Assembly (NCBI GenBank): GCA_027492415.1
Contig: JAPUEV010000013.1
Coordinates: forward strand, 16,497 to 31,383
Direction: 5' to 3'
Length of the DNA stretch: 14,887 bases
Origin: Ignavibacteria bacterium
GTDB lineage: Bacteria; Bacteroidota; Ignavibacteria; Tepidaquicellales; OLB5
Shown here: positions 1 through 8,141 of the stretch, one piece after another
How the letters are laid out: each line of letters begins with the position of its first letter
Numbering within the stretch: position 1 is the first letter of the stretch
Made by a program: the position numbers and the translations under genes
The notes under the pieces: model-generated
Told to the model about the DNA's origin: nothing
Seen by the model: the letters and a program-made list of their open reading frames with translations, nothing else
The model's database searches: none

Positions 1-47
1 TTTTTCTTTATAAGTTTTATAGTTAGTGGAGTCGGTTTTTTTTTGTT

Positions 48-1748
48 TTGGGTTATTTATTTACCATCACAAAAAATCCAAACGGCGGGGGAATGTGGCG
101 CGCTAACAGGCATAATACCGGCAGTAACTGCGGTTACACAGATCCCAACAGGAATTACGGTACATATCAATACTGGAATTCTTCAAATAATGGTTCAAGC
201 ACAGATCCATGCAGCGGCGGACAGGGAACCTACAGGGGACCTCTGCCATTCAGTGAGCTTGAAACACAGAATGTAATGAACTTTGTTAATACTCACAATT
301 TTAATGCAGCTTTTGGCGCACATACTTACGGTAATTATATTATTAAGCCCTGGTGCTGGAGCGATCCAAGCCCTACACCGGATGATGCTAAGTTCAATGT
401 ATATCTGGCAGATATGAAGTATTCAAACCCGGTATATACAACCGGACCGCCTTCTGCAACAGTTGGCTATACAGTCAGAGGCGGAGCTGATGACTGGTAT
501 TATAATGACTCGACCCACGCAGGACATCATATAATGGCTATGACTCCGGAAACAGATGCTTTATCATTCTGGCCTCCGCAGTCAAAAATTATTCCGCTTG
601 CCGAAGGAATGCTTTTCAATAATACATATATGTCACTTATCGGCGGGCCTTATGTCAGCTATTTAAGCGCAAACACTAACCAGCCTTCTTATACACCCGG
701 CTCATCAGGAACATATAAAGTACGTTTCCAGAATAAAGGAACACTTGCTGCAAATAACACTCATATTATTTTAACACCGGCAAATCCGAATTTGACAATA
801 ACAACACAGCAGTATAATTATAATATGCCTGTATTCGGTTCTGATATCGCTAACTTTATTTTTACGGTTGGCGGCGCAGCTGCAAACAATTGTTACCTGC
901 CTGCAACACTTACTTTTAAGCAGGATACAACAACGGTATATTCCATCGGGGTTTTCATTCAGGTTGGTACCGCTGCTGCAACAAACGTATTAACTGATAA
1001 CGCAGGCAGCTTCACAAACTGGACAGCAGGCGGAACTGCAGCGACATGGAATACATCAACAACACAGTTCAATTCTGCCCCGTCATCATTCTCAGAAAGT
1101 CCAACCGGTTCATATGCAAACGGTGTTGACCTGACAATGACTCTGACCAACAGCATAAATGTTTCTGTTTCACCGGTTGTATCATTAACATTTTACCACA
1201 GGTACGCGCTTGAAAATAACTATGATTACAGCATGGTTGAAGTATCAAGCAATAACGGTAACACATGGCAGCCTGTTGCAGAATATACAGGTACCAATAC
1301 AACATGGACACAGGTAACCCTGGATATTACCCGCTATGCAAACCGCTCGACACAAATGAAGGTCCGTTTCAGGGTTGTAAGTGATGCAGGCACAACCGGT
1401 GACGGCTGGTACGTAGATGATATTGCAATTAATACATATTGTACAGGTTTAATAACAGGCATCCAGGGTAATACAAATATCCCTGAAAGATTTGCGCTGG
1501 AGCAGAACTACCCGAACCCGTTCAACCCCGCAACCGTGATCAAATACCAGCTTCCGAAAGCATCTAATGTTAAGATAAGGGTATTTGACCTTCTTGGACA
1601 GGAAGTAGCTAAGCTTATTGATGGTAATATTGAAGCAGGTTATCACCAGGTTGAGTTCAACGGCAGTGATCTTGCAAGCGGATTGTACTTATATAAGATT
1701 GAAGCTGACGGGTTCACAGATGTTAAAAAAATGATGCTTGTAAAATAA
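48..1748 (+). CDS. M14 zinc carboxypeptidase with T9SS sorting tail, 5'-truncated
   Basis: This is the C-terminal part of a secreted carboxypeptidase that would remove C-terminal residues from peptides. Numbering from the TTG at 48, the M14 landmarks are WRANR (about 17-21), N34-R35 (substrate carboxylate binding), zinc ligand H92 in GAHTYGN, and catalytic E168 in TPE followed by FWPPQS. The first zinc motif, HxxE, should lie about 70 residues before N34 and is absent. Residues about 315-465 resemble the immune-inhibitor-A/MAM-like beta-sandwich common after such peptidases (DGWYVDDIAI). Residues about 479-566 are a type A T9SS sorting domain with NYPNPFNP, ending in KMMLVK. An in-frame TAG at 24-26 and T-rich sequence at 1-47 replace the expected upstream coding sequence, so TTG 48 is only the formal opening of the frame and not a believable native start. 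The family is sure; whether the gene is intact outside this window cannot be seen. Confidence 0.88.
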   Translation: MGYLFTITKNPNGGGMWRANRHNTGSNCGYTDPNRNYGTYQYWNSSNNGSSTDPCSGGQGTYRGPLPFSELETQNVMNFVNTHNFNAAFGAHTYGNYIIKPWCWSDPSPTPDDAKFNVYLADMKYSNPVYTTGPPSATVGYTVRGGADDWYYNDSTHAGHHIMAMTPETDALSFWPPQSKIIPLAEGMLFNNTYMSLIGGPYVSYLSANTNQPSYTPGSSGTYKVRFQNKGTLAANNTHIILTPANPNLTITTQQYNYNMPVFGSDIANFIFTVGGAAANNCYLPATLTFKQDTTTVYSIGVFIQVGTAAATNVLTDNAGSFTNWTAGGTAATWNTSTTQFNSAPSSFSESPTGSYANGVDLTMTLTNSINVSVSPVVSLTFYHRYALENNYDYSMVEVSSNNGNTWQPVAEYTGTNTTWTQVTLDITRYANRSTQMKVRFRVVSDAGTTGDGWYVDDIAINTYCTGLITGIQGNTNIPERFALEQNYPNPFNPATVIKYQLPKASNVKIRVFDLLGQEVAKLIDGNIEAGYHQVEFNGSDLASGLYLYKIEADGFTDVKKMMLVK

Positions 1749-1767
1749 TTCAATTTTAAAAACATAT

Positions 1768-1798
1768 ATAAAGCCTGCAGAAAATTTGCAGGCTTTAT
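1768..1798 (+). terminator. Intrinsic terminator after the carboxypeptidase gene
   Basis: A perfect 12-bp inverted repeat (ATAAAGCCTGCA at 1768-1779, its complement at 1787-1798) encloses a 7-base loop, and lies 19 bases after the stop codon at 1746-1748. The 3' arm is followed by A/T-rich sequence rather than a long pure T tract. The arms themselves are A-rich then T-rich, so it could also act from the other strand. Confidence 0.75.
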
Positions 1799-1832
1799 TA
1801 TTAATAATAAACATAAAGCCACTTCTTAAAAA

Positions 1833-3788
1833 ATGATAAAAAAAATATTGTTTTCTGTTTCAGTCCTCTCACTGGTTTTTCTGACAGCTTTTCTTTTCAG
1901 GAGTAACGAAAACACGGTTTATCCAAGTGATCTTAAATCGAATAATTTTTCGTTAAGGCCAACCTGCGGAACTGTTGATTATATGGAATCTTTATACAAA
2001 CAGGATCCCGCATACAGGCAAAAGATGATAGACCTGGAAAAATATGTAGAAAAGTTCACAAAAGAACATTCACATAAGGACGGGAACAGGACCATAATTA
2101 CTATACCGGTTGTTGTGCACGTAGTATGGAATACAGCAGCCCAGAACATTTCAGATGACCAGATCCTTTCTCAGATAGATGTATTGAACAGGGATTTCAG
2201 GAGATTGAATACAGATACAAACCTCACACCGGCACCATGGAAATCATTGGGAGCTGACTGCCAGATAGAGTTCAAAATGGCAAGAAGGGATCCAGGCGGA
2301 AACCCGACACTTGGCATTACAAGAACACAGACAAATATCACAGAATTCGGCCAAAGCAATGCGCTTAAGTTCACCTCGCAGGGCGGTCATGATGCATGGG
2401 ATAGAGACAGGTATTTAAATCTCTGGTCATGTAATTTAGGAAGCCAGCTTCTTGGTTATGCCACATTCCCGGGCGGCAATGCATCACTTGATGGAGTTGC
2501 AATTGGCTATAGCTACTTTGGCACTACCGGGGTTGTTTCACCTCCGTACAATAAAGGAAGAACAGCAACGCATGAAGTTGGGCATTGGTTATGGCTGTAT
2601 CATATCTGGGGAGATGATAACGGTTCATGCGCAGGCTCAGATCTTATAGGCGATACTCCAAACCAGGCTTCAGAATTTTATGGATGCCCGGGTTATCCAA
2701 CAACAGACGCATGTTCACCATCATCACCCGGCGTTATGTTCATGAATTATATGGATTACACTGATGATGCATGTATGAACCTGTTTACACAGGGACAGCT
2801 TGTAAGGATAAATTCTGCCTTAAACGGTCCAAGACTGCCGATTCAAAGCTCAAACGGACATGTTGATGTAAGCGGACAGCCTATCTGTTCTTTTAAATCT
2901 GACAGCTTATCGGTTCTTTTCAATAACCCCGTTCATTTTTCTGACCAGTCAGCCGGAATTCCAACAGGCTGGCAATGGACCTTTACAGGAGGCTCTCCAT
3001 CATCGTCAACTTCACAGAATCCGACAGTAACTTATTCAACACCCGGTTATTACACTGTAAAGCTAAGGGTAAGCAACGGATTTGGCGCTGACTCATTAAC
3101 AAAAGTTTCTTACATCAGGGTAAGAGGTTCAGCAATGAGTGTCTTCAGCCAGCTTAGCCCGCCAACATTTTCAAGACTAGGTGTAAATGCAAATGATACT
3201 TCAAAGATCAATTTTACTTGGTTAAGATCTGTACCAAATAATACAGTTAACTATAAGATTAAAATAAGAAAAATAGGAACAACTTTTGATTATGTACTGC
3301 CGGCTAATAATAACGGGTTAGATTCAGTTGCCGGTATCAGGAAAAGTTACCTTGATTCAATGGCAGTTCAGATGGGTGTAACAGGTGATTCAGTTAGATG
3401 CAGCTGGAGAGCATGGGTTTACAATGGTATTGATTCAATGCAGGCAGCAAGCTCATTTATAATATCGTTTGTAAGGTCTCCAATAGGCATCCAGGTAATT
3501 TCAAATGAAATTCCTCAAAAATTCGCATTATATAATAACTATCCAAACCCGTTTAACCCGGTTACAAAAATTAACTTTGATATACCGAATTTATCCGGCG
3601 ATAAAAAAGTACAGGTGGTAGTTTATGATGTTCTTGGCAACCAGGTTGAGCTTCTTGTAAATAATGAGCTTGAAGCCGGTAAATACTCAGTTGACTGGAA
3701 TGCCGCAAATTATTCAAGCGGAATATATTTCTACAGGATAAATGCAGGCAGCTACACAGATACAAGAAAAATGATTCTGGTAAAATAA
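1833..3788 (+). CDS. M43 (pappalysin/cytophagalysin-like) metalloprotease with PKD and T9SS domains
   Basis: This is a secreted zinc endopeptidase. Residues 1-22 form a Lys-rich start and hydrophobic signal peptide. The metzincin zinc motif is HEVGHWLWLYH at 247-257, with ligands H247, H251 and H257 and catalytic E248; it is followed by IWGDD and the Met-turn region MFMNYMDYTDDAC, which is typical of family M43. Cysteines around GSC, GCPG and DAC fit the conserved M43 disulfide pattern. Residues about 344-430 are a PKD domain (WQWTFTGGSP, then TPGYYTVKL). Residues about 435-555 are a beta-rich segment I cannot assign, loosely like fibronectin-III or SusE-type domains. Residues about 565-651 are the T9SS sorting domain (NYPNPFNP, ending KMILVK). 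The usual Gly at position 8 of the zinc motif is Trp here. The ATG has no Shine-Dalgarno, only an A-rich leader. The gene probably shares a transcript with the next one, 23 bp downstream. Confidence 0.93.
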   Translation: MIKKILFSVSVLSLVFLTAFLFRSNENTVYPSDLKSNNFSLRPTCGTVDYMESLYKQDPAYRQKMIDLEKYVEKFTKEHSHKDGNRTIITIPVVVHVVWNTAAQNISDDQILSQIDVLNRDFRRLNTDTNLTPAPWKSLGADCQIEFKMARRDPGGNPTLGITRTQTNITEFGQSNALKFTSQGGHDAWDRDRYLNLWSCNLGSQLLGYATFPGGNASLDGVAIGYSYFGTTGVVSPPYNKGRTATHEVGHWLWLYHIWGDDNGSCAGSDLIGDTPNQASEFYGCPGYPTTDACSPSSPGVMFMNYMDYTDDACMNLFTQGQLVRINSALNGPRLPIQSSNGHVDVSGQPICSFKSDSLSVLFNNPVHFSDQSAGIPTGWQWTFTGGSPSSSTSQNPTVTYSTPGYYTVKLRVSNGFGADSLTKVSYIRVRGSAMSVFSQLSPPTFSRLGVNANDTSKINFTWLRSVPNNTVNYKIKIRKIGTTFDYVLPANNNGLDSVAGIRKSYLDSMAVQMGVTGDSVRCSWRAWVYNGIDSMQAASSFIISFVRSPIGIQVISNEIPQKFALYNNYPNPFNPVTKINFDIPNLSGDKKVQVVVYDVLGNQVELLVNNELEAGKYSVDWNAANYSSGIYFYRINAGSYTDTRKMILVK

Positions 3789-3811
3789 ATCTTTTTTTGC
3801 AGAAATAAAAA

Positions 3812-6349
3812 ATGTCTTATTTTAAGTTATCTGCGGCAGGTATAATTATAATTTCACTGGTAATATTATTATTTAATATTACCGGTGAAGTTAACCGCCC
3901 TGCTTTTGGCACAAAGGGAAAAATTCCGGATGCGCCGGCAGATGACTGGTTTGAAAAGCAGCGCGCATTTCCTTATGACGAAATTCCGCCCAACAAATAC
4001 CCCGAAGCTGTACAGTATGTAAAGCAAATGCCTGTATATGATAATTTGCTGCTGCCATGGAGCCTTGCGGGTCCCGTAAATATCGAGGGCAGGATCACAA
4101 CCATTGCTGTACATCCCACTAATCCGCAGATAGTATATATAGGTACAGCTAATGGCGGAGTATGGAAGTCAATTGATTTCTGCCAAAGCTGGGTAAGTGT
4201 TTTTGATAATCAAAACACATCATCTATTGGCTCAATTGCTATAGATCCTTCAAATCCTTCTGTTATCTACTGCGGTACAGGTGAATCAAACTCACTGAGA
4301 AGCTACTATCCGGGAACCGGAATTTATAAATCAACAAATGCCGGAACAACATGGGTACTTACAGGTCTTAACAATACCTATAGTATAGGCAATGTTGTTA
4401 TAAACCCTTTAAATACACAGGTAATTTATGCTGCTGCAGTTGGCTCTACCCGAAGAAAAAACCCTGAACGCGGTATTTACAAATCAGTTAACGGAGGATT
4501 AAACTGGGTCCAGGCTTTATATCTGTCTGATTCAGTGGGAGCAATTGATGTTGTTGTAGACCCGGTAAATCCCAATAAGCTTTTTGCGGCTATGTGGGAA
4601 AGACAGAGAAGGGAAGATTACGTTAAATACGGCGGTCCAATGACTGCTTTATATGTAACAACTAATGCGGGAAATAGCTGGAGTATCGTTAACGGTGGAT
4701 TTCCGTCCAATGCTCCTGATATGGGAAGAATATCCCTGGATATTTGTGCTTCGAATACACAGGTAGTTTATGCATTAACAGCATATGCAAACGGAAACAC
4801 CCGGGGTTTATATAAATCAGTTGATGGCGGTGTGAACTGGTCATTGATAAATTCAGGCGCAGCCGCCTCATCAAATTATTCCTGGTTTAACAGAATATGT
4901 AAGGTTAATCCGGGTAATGCCAATAATGTCATAGTGGGCGGTTGGTATATGGAAAACTCCATAAACGGCGGCACGAGCTTTTCAACAATACCAGCATCAC
5001 ACGTTGATCAGCATGCCGCGGCTTTTGCCCCATCAAATCCCAATTTTATCGTAATAGGAAATGACGGCGGTATAGATTATACTACCAACGGCGGAGTTAC
5101 CTGGCTTGAAAACAATACATTGCCAATAACCCAGTTCTATGCAGGTGAAATTGATAACAATAATCCCAACACGATACTTGGCGGCGCTCAGGATAACGGA
5201 ACCAATATCACAACAGGCAGCCTTAAGAATTGGCAGGAAATCTTCGGCGGAGATGGTTTCTACTGCCTTGTTGATTACAGTAATTCACAAATAATGTATG
5301 TTTCAGCTCAAAACGGAAGCCTTGCACGCTCTACAAACCGCGGAGCAACATTCTTAAACGGCACAAGCGGACTTGACCTTACATACTCAAACTGGATGAC
5401 ACCATATGTAATGGATAAAAACAATCCTTCCGTGCTTTACTGCGGTACATATAAGATTCACAAGTCAACAAACGGAATGGAAAGCTGGACGGTAATCAGT
5501 CCCGACCTGGCTAACGGACACGTTCAGAACCTGGGAACTATCACCACCCTTGATGTTTCTAAAACAGATCCGAATGTATTATACTGCGGAACAGATGATG
5601 CAAATGTTTGGGTAACCACAAATGGCGGTGGTAACTGGTCTAAAATAAACCAGGGCTTGCCTTACAGGTGGGTAACCAGGGTTACTGTAAGTCCGCAGAT
5701 TGCGTCTGTTTGTTATGTTACTCTTTCCGGTTATAAAACGGATTCTGCAGGAGCGCATGTATATAAGACAACAAACTTTGGAGCTTCATGGAATGATATT
5801 TCTTCTAATCTTCCTGATACACCTGCCAATGATATTTTAATTGATCCTGCTTTCCTTTCAACACTATATTTAGCTACTGATGTTGGTGTAATGATAAGTA
5901 CAAATGACGGTGGCAGCTGGGGAGTATACAGCTCAGGCATTCCTTCAAATGTGCCGTGTCATGACCTGACCCTGCATACCGGCACGAGGAAGCTTGTAGT
6001 GTGGACACATGGCAGAAGCGCTTTTTCAACAAGCTTAGAACCTTTAGGTATCATAAATCTTAACGAGCAGCCTGTAAGCTTCAGCTTATCACAAAACTAT
6101 CCAAATCCCTTTAACCCGGTTACTAAAATAAAATATTCGCTGCCGCCGGGAAGTGATGTATATAAAAATGTTACTTTAAAAGTTTTTGATATAAGCGGAA
6201 AACAGGTCATATTGCTGGTTGATAAAGACCAGAAAGCGGGAGTATACGAAGCTGAATTTTCCGCAAACAATCTCTCATCAGGAGTATATTTTTACAAGCT
6301 AACTGCCGGAAATTATTCCCAAACCCGTAAAATGGTATTAGTTAAATAA
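3812..6349 (+). CDS. Secreted Asp-box/BNR (VPS10/sortilin-like) beta-propeller protein with T9SS tail
   Basis: This large exported protein is built on repeated Asp-box (BNR) motifs of the form S-x-(D/N)-x-G-x-(T/S)-W. I count about twelve, for example KSTNAGTTW, KSVNGGLNW, KSVDGGVNW, YTTNGGVTW, KTTNFGASW and ISTNDGGSW, which implies one or two beta-propellers over residues about 85-745. A block HVDQH, then GNDGGI, then GGAQDNGT is characteristic of a widespread bacterial BNR subfamily usually annotated as a glycosyl hydrolase or sortilin-like protein. No catalytic acid/base pair can be assigned, so an enzymatic activity is not supported. Residues 1-25 hold a hydrophobic signal segment. The C-terminal ~85 residues are a T9SS sorting domain (NYPNPFNP, ending KMVLVK), so the protein is expected at the cell surface or in the medium. 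It lies 23 bp after the metalloprotease with no hairpin between them. Confidence 0.9.
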   Translation: MSYFKLSAAGIIIISLVILLFNITGEVNRPAFGTKGKIPDAPADDWFEKQRAFPYDEIPPNKYPEAVQYVKQMPVYDNLLLPWSLAGPVNIEGRITTIAVHPTNPQIVYIGTANGGVWKSIDFCQSWVSVFDNQNTSSIGSIAIDPSNPSVIYCGTGESNSLRSYYPGTGIYKSTNAGTTWVLTGLNNTYSIGNVVINPLNTQVIYAAAVGSTRRKNPERGIYKSVNGGLNWVQALYLSDSVGAIDVVVDPVNPNKLFAAMWERQRREDYVKYGGPMTALYVTTNAGNSWSIVNGGFPSNAPDMGRISLDICASNTQVVYALTAYANGNTRGLYKSVDGGVNWSLINSGAAASSNYSWFNRICKVNPGNANNVIVGGWYMENSINGGTSFSTIPASHVDQHAAAFAPSNPNFIVIGNDGGIDYTTNGGVTWLENNTLPITQFYAGEIDNNNPNTILGGAQDNGTNITTGSLKNWQEIFGGDGFYCLVDYSNSQIMYVSAQNGSLARSTNRGATFLNGTSGLDLTYSNWMTPYVMDKNNPSVLYCGTYKIHKSTNGMESWTVISPDLANGHVQNLGTITTLDVSKTDPNVLYCGTDDANVWVTTNGGGNWSKINQGLPYRWVTRVTVSPQIASVCYVTLSGYKTDSAGAHVYKTTNFGASWNDISSNLPDTPANDILIDPAFLSTLYLATDVGVMISTNDGGSWGVYSSGIPSNVPCHDLTLHTGTRKLVVWTHGRSAFSTSLEPLGIINLNEQPVSFSLSQNYPNPFNPVTKIKYSLPPGSDVYKNVTLKVFDISGKQVILLVDKDQKAGVYEAEFSANNLSSGVYFYKLTAGNYSQTRKMVLVK

Positions 6350-6400
6350 ATTAATAATTTCTAATAAAACCCTTTCAAAAAACATCAAATCTGCTTAAAT

Positions 6401-6406
6401 TATAAT
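6401..6406 (+). promoter_or_regulatory. Possible -10 element (TATAAT) before the lipoprotein gene
   Basis: A perfect TATAAT lies in the 74-bp gap between the BNR gene and the lipoprotein gene, 17 bases before the TTG start. No convincing -35 sits at 16-18 bp spacing, and the Bacteroidota-type TAnnTTTG is not present. In A/T-rich spacer a hexamer like this can occur by chance. Confidence 0.25.
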
Positions 6407-6414
6407 TAACAGAA

Positions 6415-6419
6415 AAGGA
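6415..6419 (+). promoter_or_regulatory. Shine-Dalgarno supporting the TTG start at 6424
   Basis: AAGGA (inside AAAAGGA) sits four bases before TTG 6424. It supports this non-ATG start, which is also the start that gives a complete lipoprotein signal peptide. The nearest in-frame stop upstream is TAA at 6403-6405. Confidence 0.6.
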
Positions 6420-6423
6420 TTCT

Positions 6424-7581
6424 TTGAGAAATTTATTTATATTTATTCTAATTGCTGGGGGCTTTATTTATTTTTCCTCATGCTCAGGCATTACAGTTGA
6501 TAAGGAAATTAAGATAAATCCGGATGACTGGGTTATGTCCGGTGGTTCGCCGGAGCAGCAGCATGTTTCAAAATATGTACTGGCACCTCCTTTAAACTTA
6601 ATGTGGGATTATAACATTGAAGGAGGAGTAGGACCCAACGGCATCACTGCTTCTGATGCAGTTGTATTTGTAAACGCATTGCAGGGAGAGCTTTTTACAT
6701 TTGATGTAAAAACAGGGGGTAAGATAGGGAATTTAAAGTTCCTTGGTAAAGATTGCAGCACCGCCCCTTTAATTACAGGAAATGATGTAATAGTAACCTA
6801 TGCGGGTGATAAAAAATATTCCCTGGCTTCATATGATCTTACAATGGGTAAGATAAACTGGCGCAAAAATTACGGTGATATTCAAACATCACCTGTTTTA
6901 AAGGATAATTATATTTATTTCAGCGGACTTAATGGTAATTTTTACAAAGTTGATCCGGCTACCGGCACCAAAATTTGGAAGCTAAACACCAAAGGTCAGG
7001 TACACTCAACCTGTGCAATTGGTAGCGGTATTGCAGTTTTAGGCAACGATAAAGGTTATATAATTGGGGTGGACCTGAATATAGGTGAAGAAAAATGGAA
7101 GATAGAAACCGGTCAGCCGGTAATTTCAACCCCGTTAATATACGGAGATCATGTTTACCTTGGGGCAAATGATTCCAATTATTACAAGATCAGCCTGAGT
7201 GACGGCGCTATCAGGTGGAAAGTGAACCTGCATACTAAAATTATCGGCGGCTCTGCAGTTGATCCTAACGGCAATTTAATTACCGGCTGTGTTGATGGCA
7301 GCATATATTCACTTACCAATGCGCTGGGTGAATTCAACTGGAAAACTATGACCAACGGCACTATAATCTCAAGTCCTGTCATTTCCGGAAATTATATTTA
7401 TGTATCATCATATGACAGCTTTATTTACTCGCTTGATCTTGTTACAGGAAAGATTTTATGGAGCAGTATGCTGGAAAATAAAGTGAAAACTACACCTGTA
7501 ATATGGAGAGATTATCTTTTTGTTGCAGCTGATGAAATTGTTTATTGTTTTACAAACAAAACCATTGAAAAATCCAATTAA
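6424..7581 (+). CDS. PQQ-repeat beta-propeller lipoprotein
   Basis: A predicted lipid-anchored beta-propeller of 385 residues. The N-terminus has a short basic region, a hydrophobic stretch (residues 4-17) and a lipobox FSSC with C20 as the lipidated cysteine, so SPase II processing is expected. About seven PQQ-type repeats follow, each carrying a G-x-x-x-W signature: GKINW, GTKIW, GEEKW, GAIRW, GEFNW, GKILW and a weaker first copy near GKIGN. Each alternates with a 'Y.G..DG.YY.V' strand pattern. This is the fold of BamB and of PQQ-dependent dehydrogenases. Catalytic dehydrogenase residues and the full 8-blade enzyme length are missing, so a scaffolding or binding role is likelier than redox catalysis; BamB identity is not claimed. 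The start is TTG: the next in-frame ATG, at residue 38, would remove the signal peptide. Its 3' end overlaps the next gene. Confidence 0.85.
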   Translation: MRNLFIFILIAGGFIYFSSCSGITVDKEIKINPDDWVMSGGSPEQQHVSKYVLAPPLNLMWDYNIEGGVGPNGITASDAVVFVNALQGELFTFDVKTGGKIGNLKFLGKDCSTAPLITGNDVIVTYAGDKKYSLASYDLTMGKINWRKNYGDIQTSPVLKDNYIYFSGLNGNFYKVDPATGTKIWKLNTKGQVHSTCAIGSGIAVLGNDKGYIIGVDLNIGEEKWKIETGQPVISTPLIYGDHVYLGANDSNYYKISLSDGAIRWKVNLHTKIIGGSAVDPNGNLITGCVDGSIYSLTNALGEFNWKTMTNGTIISSPVISGNYIYVSSYDSFIYSLDLVTGKILWSSMLENKVKTTPVIWRDYLFVAADEIVYCFTNKTIEKSN

Positions 7582-8140
7582 AATAACATTTCTCGCGTTA
7601 ATGTTTTTTCCTGTCATTCTGTTCGGGCAAAGCAGTGATTCAGTTATGATCAATTATAATTATATTGATTCATATCCGCAGAATGCTGAAGTGCAGCTGG
7701 ATTCTGAATATATAGGAACAACACCGCTTTATTTTCAATGGGCAGACAGCACTTTTCCGAAATCAATTAAGGTAAGCCTGCAGGGCTATAATGAAGAGAC
7801 ATTGTTAATAAACAGCGTTGAGCTAATAAACAAAAAGTTCATACTTGTGCCAGTAAAGAAGCGCTCTTTAATTAATATTGTAAAGGAAGATAAGCTGCCT
7901 TATTTTAAGGAGCCGCGGAAAGTTGTACCTTTGGTTTTATCTTCTGTTTTTACAGCGGCAAGCGGAATAGGAGCATTTTATTTTAAGTCACTTGCCTCTG
8001 ATAACAGGAAACATTATGAAACTTTCGGGGATAGTGAGTCACTGGATAACAAGAAGAAATATGACCTGCTTGGAGGAATTTCTATCGTAGCATTGCAGGT
8101 CGGGTTCGGCGCTTTAATGTACTTTTTATTCCTGGATTAA
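7565..8140 (+). CDS. PEGA-domain membrane protein
   Basis: A 191-residue exported protein of unknown function. Residues 1-21 form a signal peptide (MKNPIK, then a hydrophobic core ending VILFGQ). Residues about 33-97 are a PEGA domain, with the hallmark SYPQNAEVQLD then GTTPL; PEGA domains are small beta-sandwiches found on surface or S-layer-associated proteins. Two hydrophobic segments (about 119-140 and 168-190) flank a charged loop and probably anchor the C-terminus in a membrane. I chose TTG 7565 because it gives a normal short n-region and a 17-bp overlap with the lipoprotein gene. ATG 7529 (12 residues longer, 53-bp overlap) is the main alternative. Neither start has a clear Shine-Dalgarno. 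The overlap suggests translational coupling and a shared process with the PQQ-repeat lipoprotein. The stop codon is one base from the stop of the convergent gene. Confidence 0.8.
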   Translation: MKNPIKITFLALMFFPVILFGQSSDSVMINYNYIDSYPQNAEVQLDSEYIGTTPLYFQWADSTFPKSIKVSLQGYNEETLLINSVELINKKFILVPVKKRSLINIVKEDKLPYFKEPRKVVPLVLSSVFTAASGIGAFYFKSLASDNRKHYETFGDSESLDNKKKYDLLGGISIVALQVGFGALMYFLFLD

Positions 8141-8141
8141 G

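Noticed and set aside
6424..7581. Assignment of the PQQ-repeat lipoprotein as BamB or as a PQQ-dependent dehydrogenase
   Set aside because: Repeats alone are not diagnostic; no Bam-linked neighbours and no dehydrogenase active-site signature or full enzyme length were seen.
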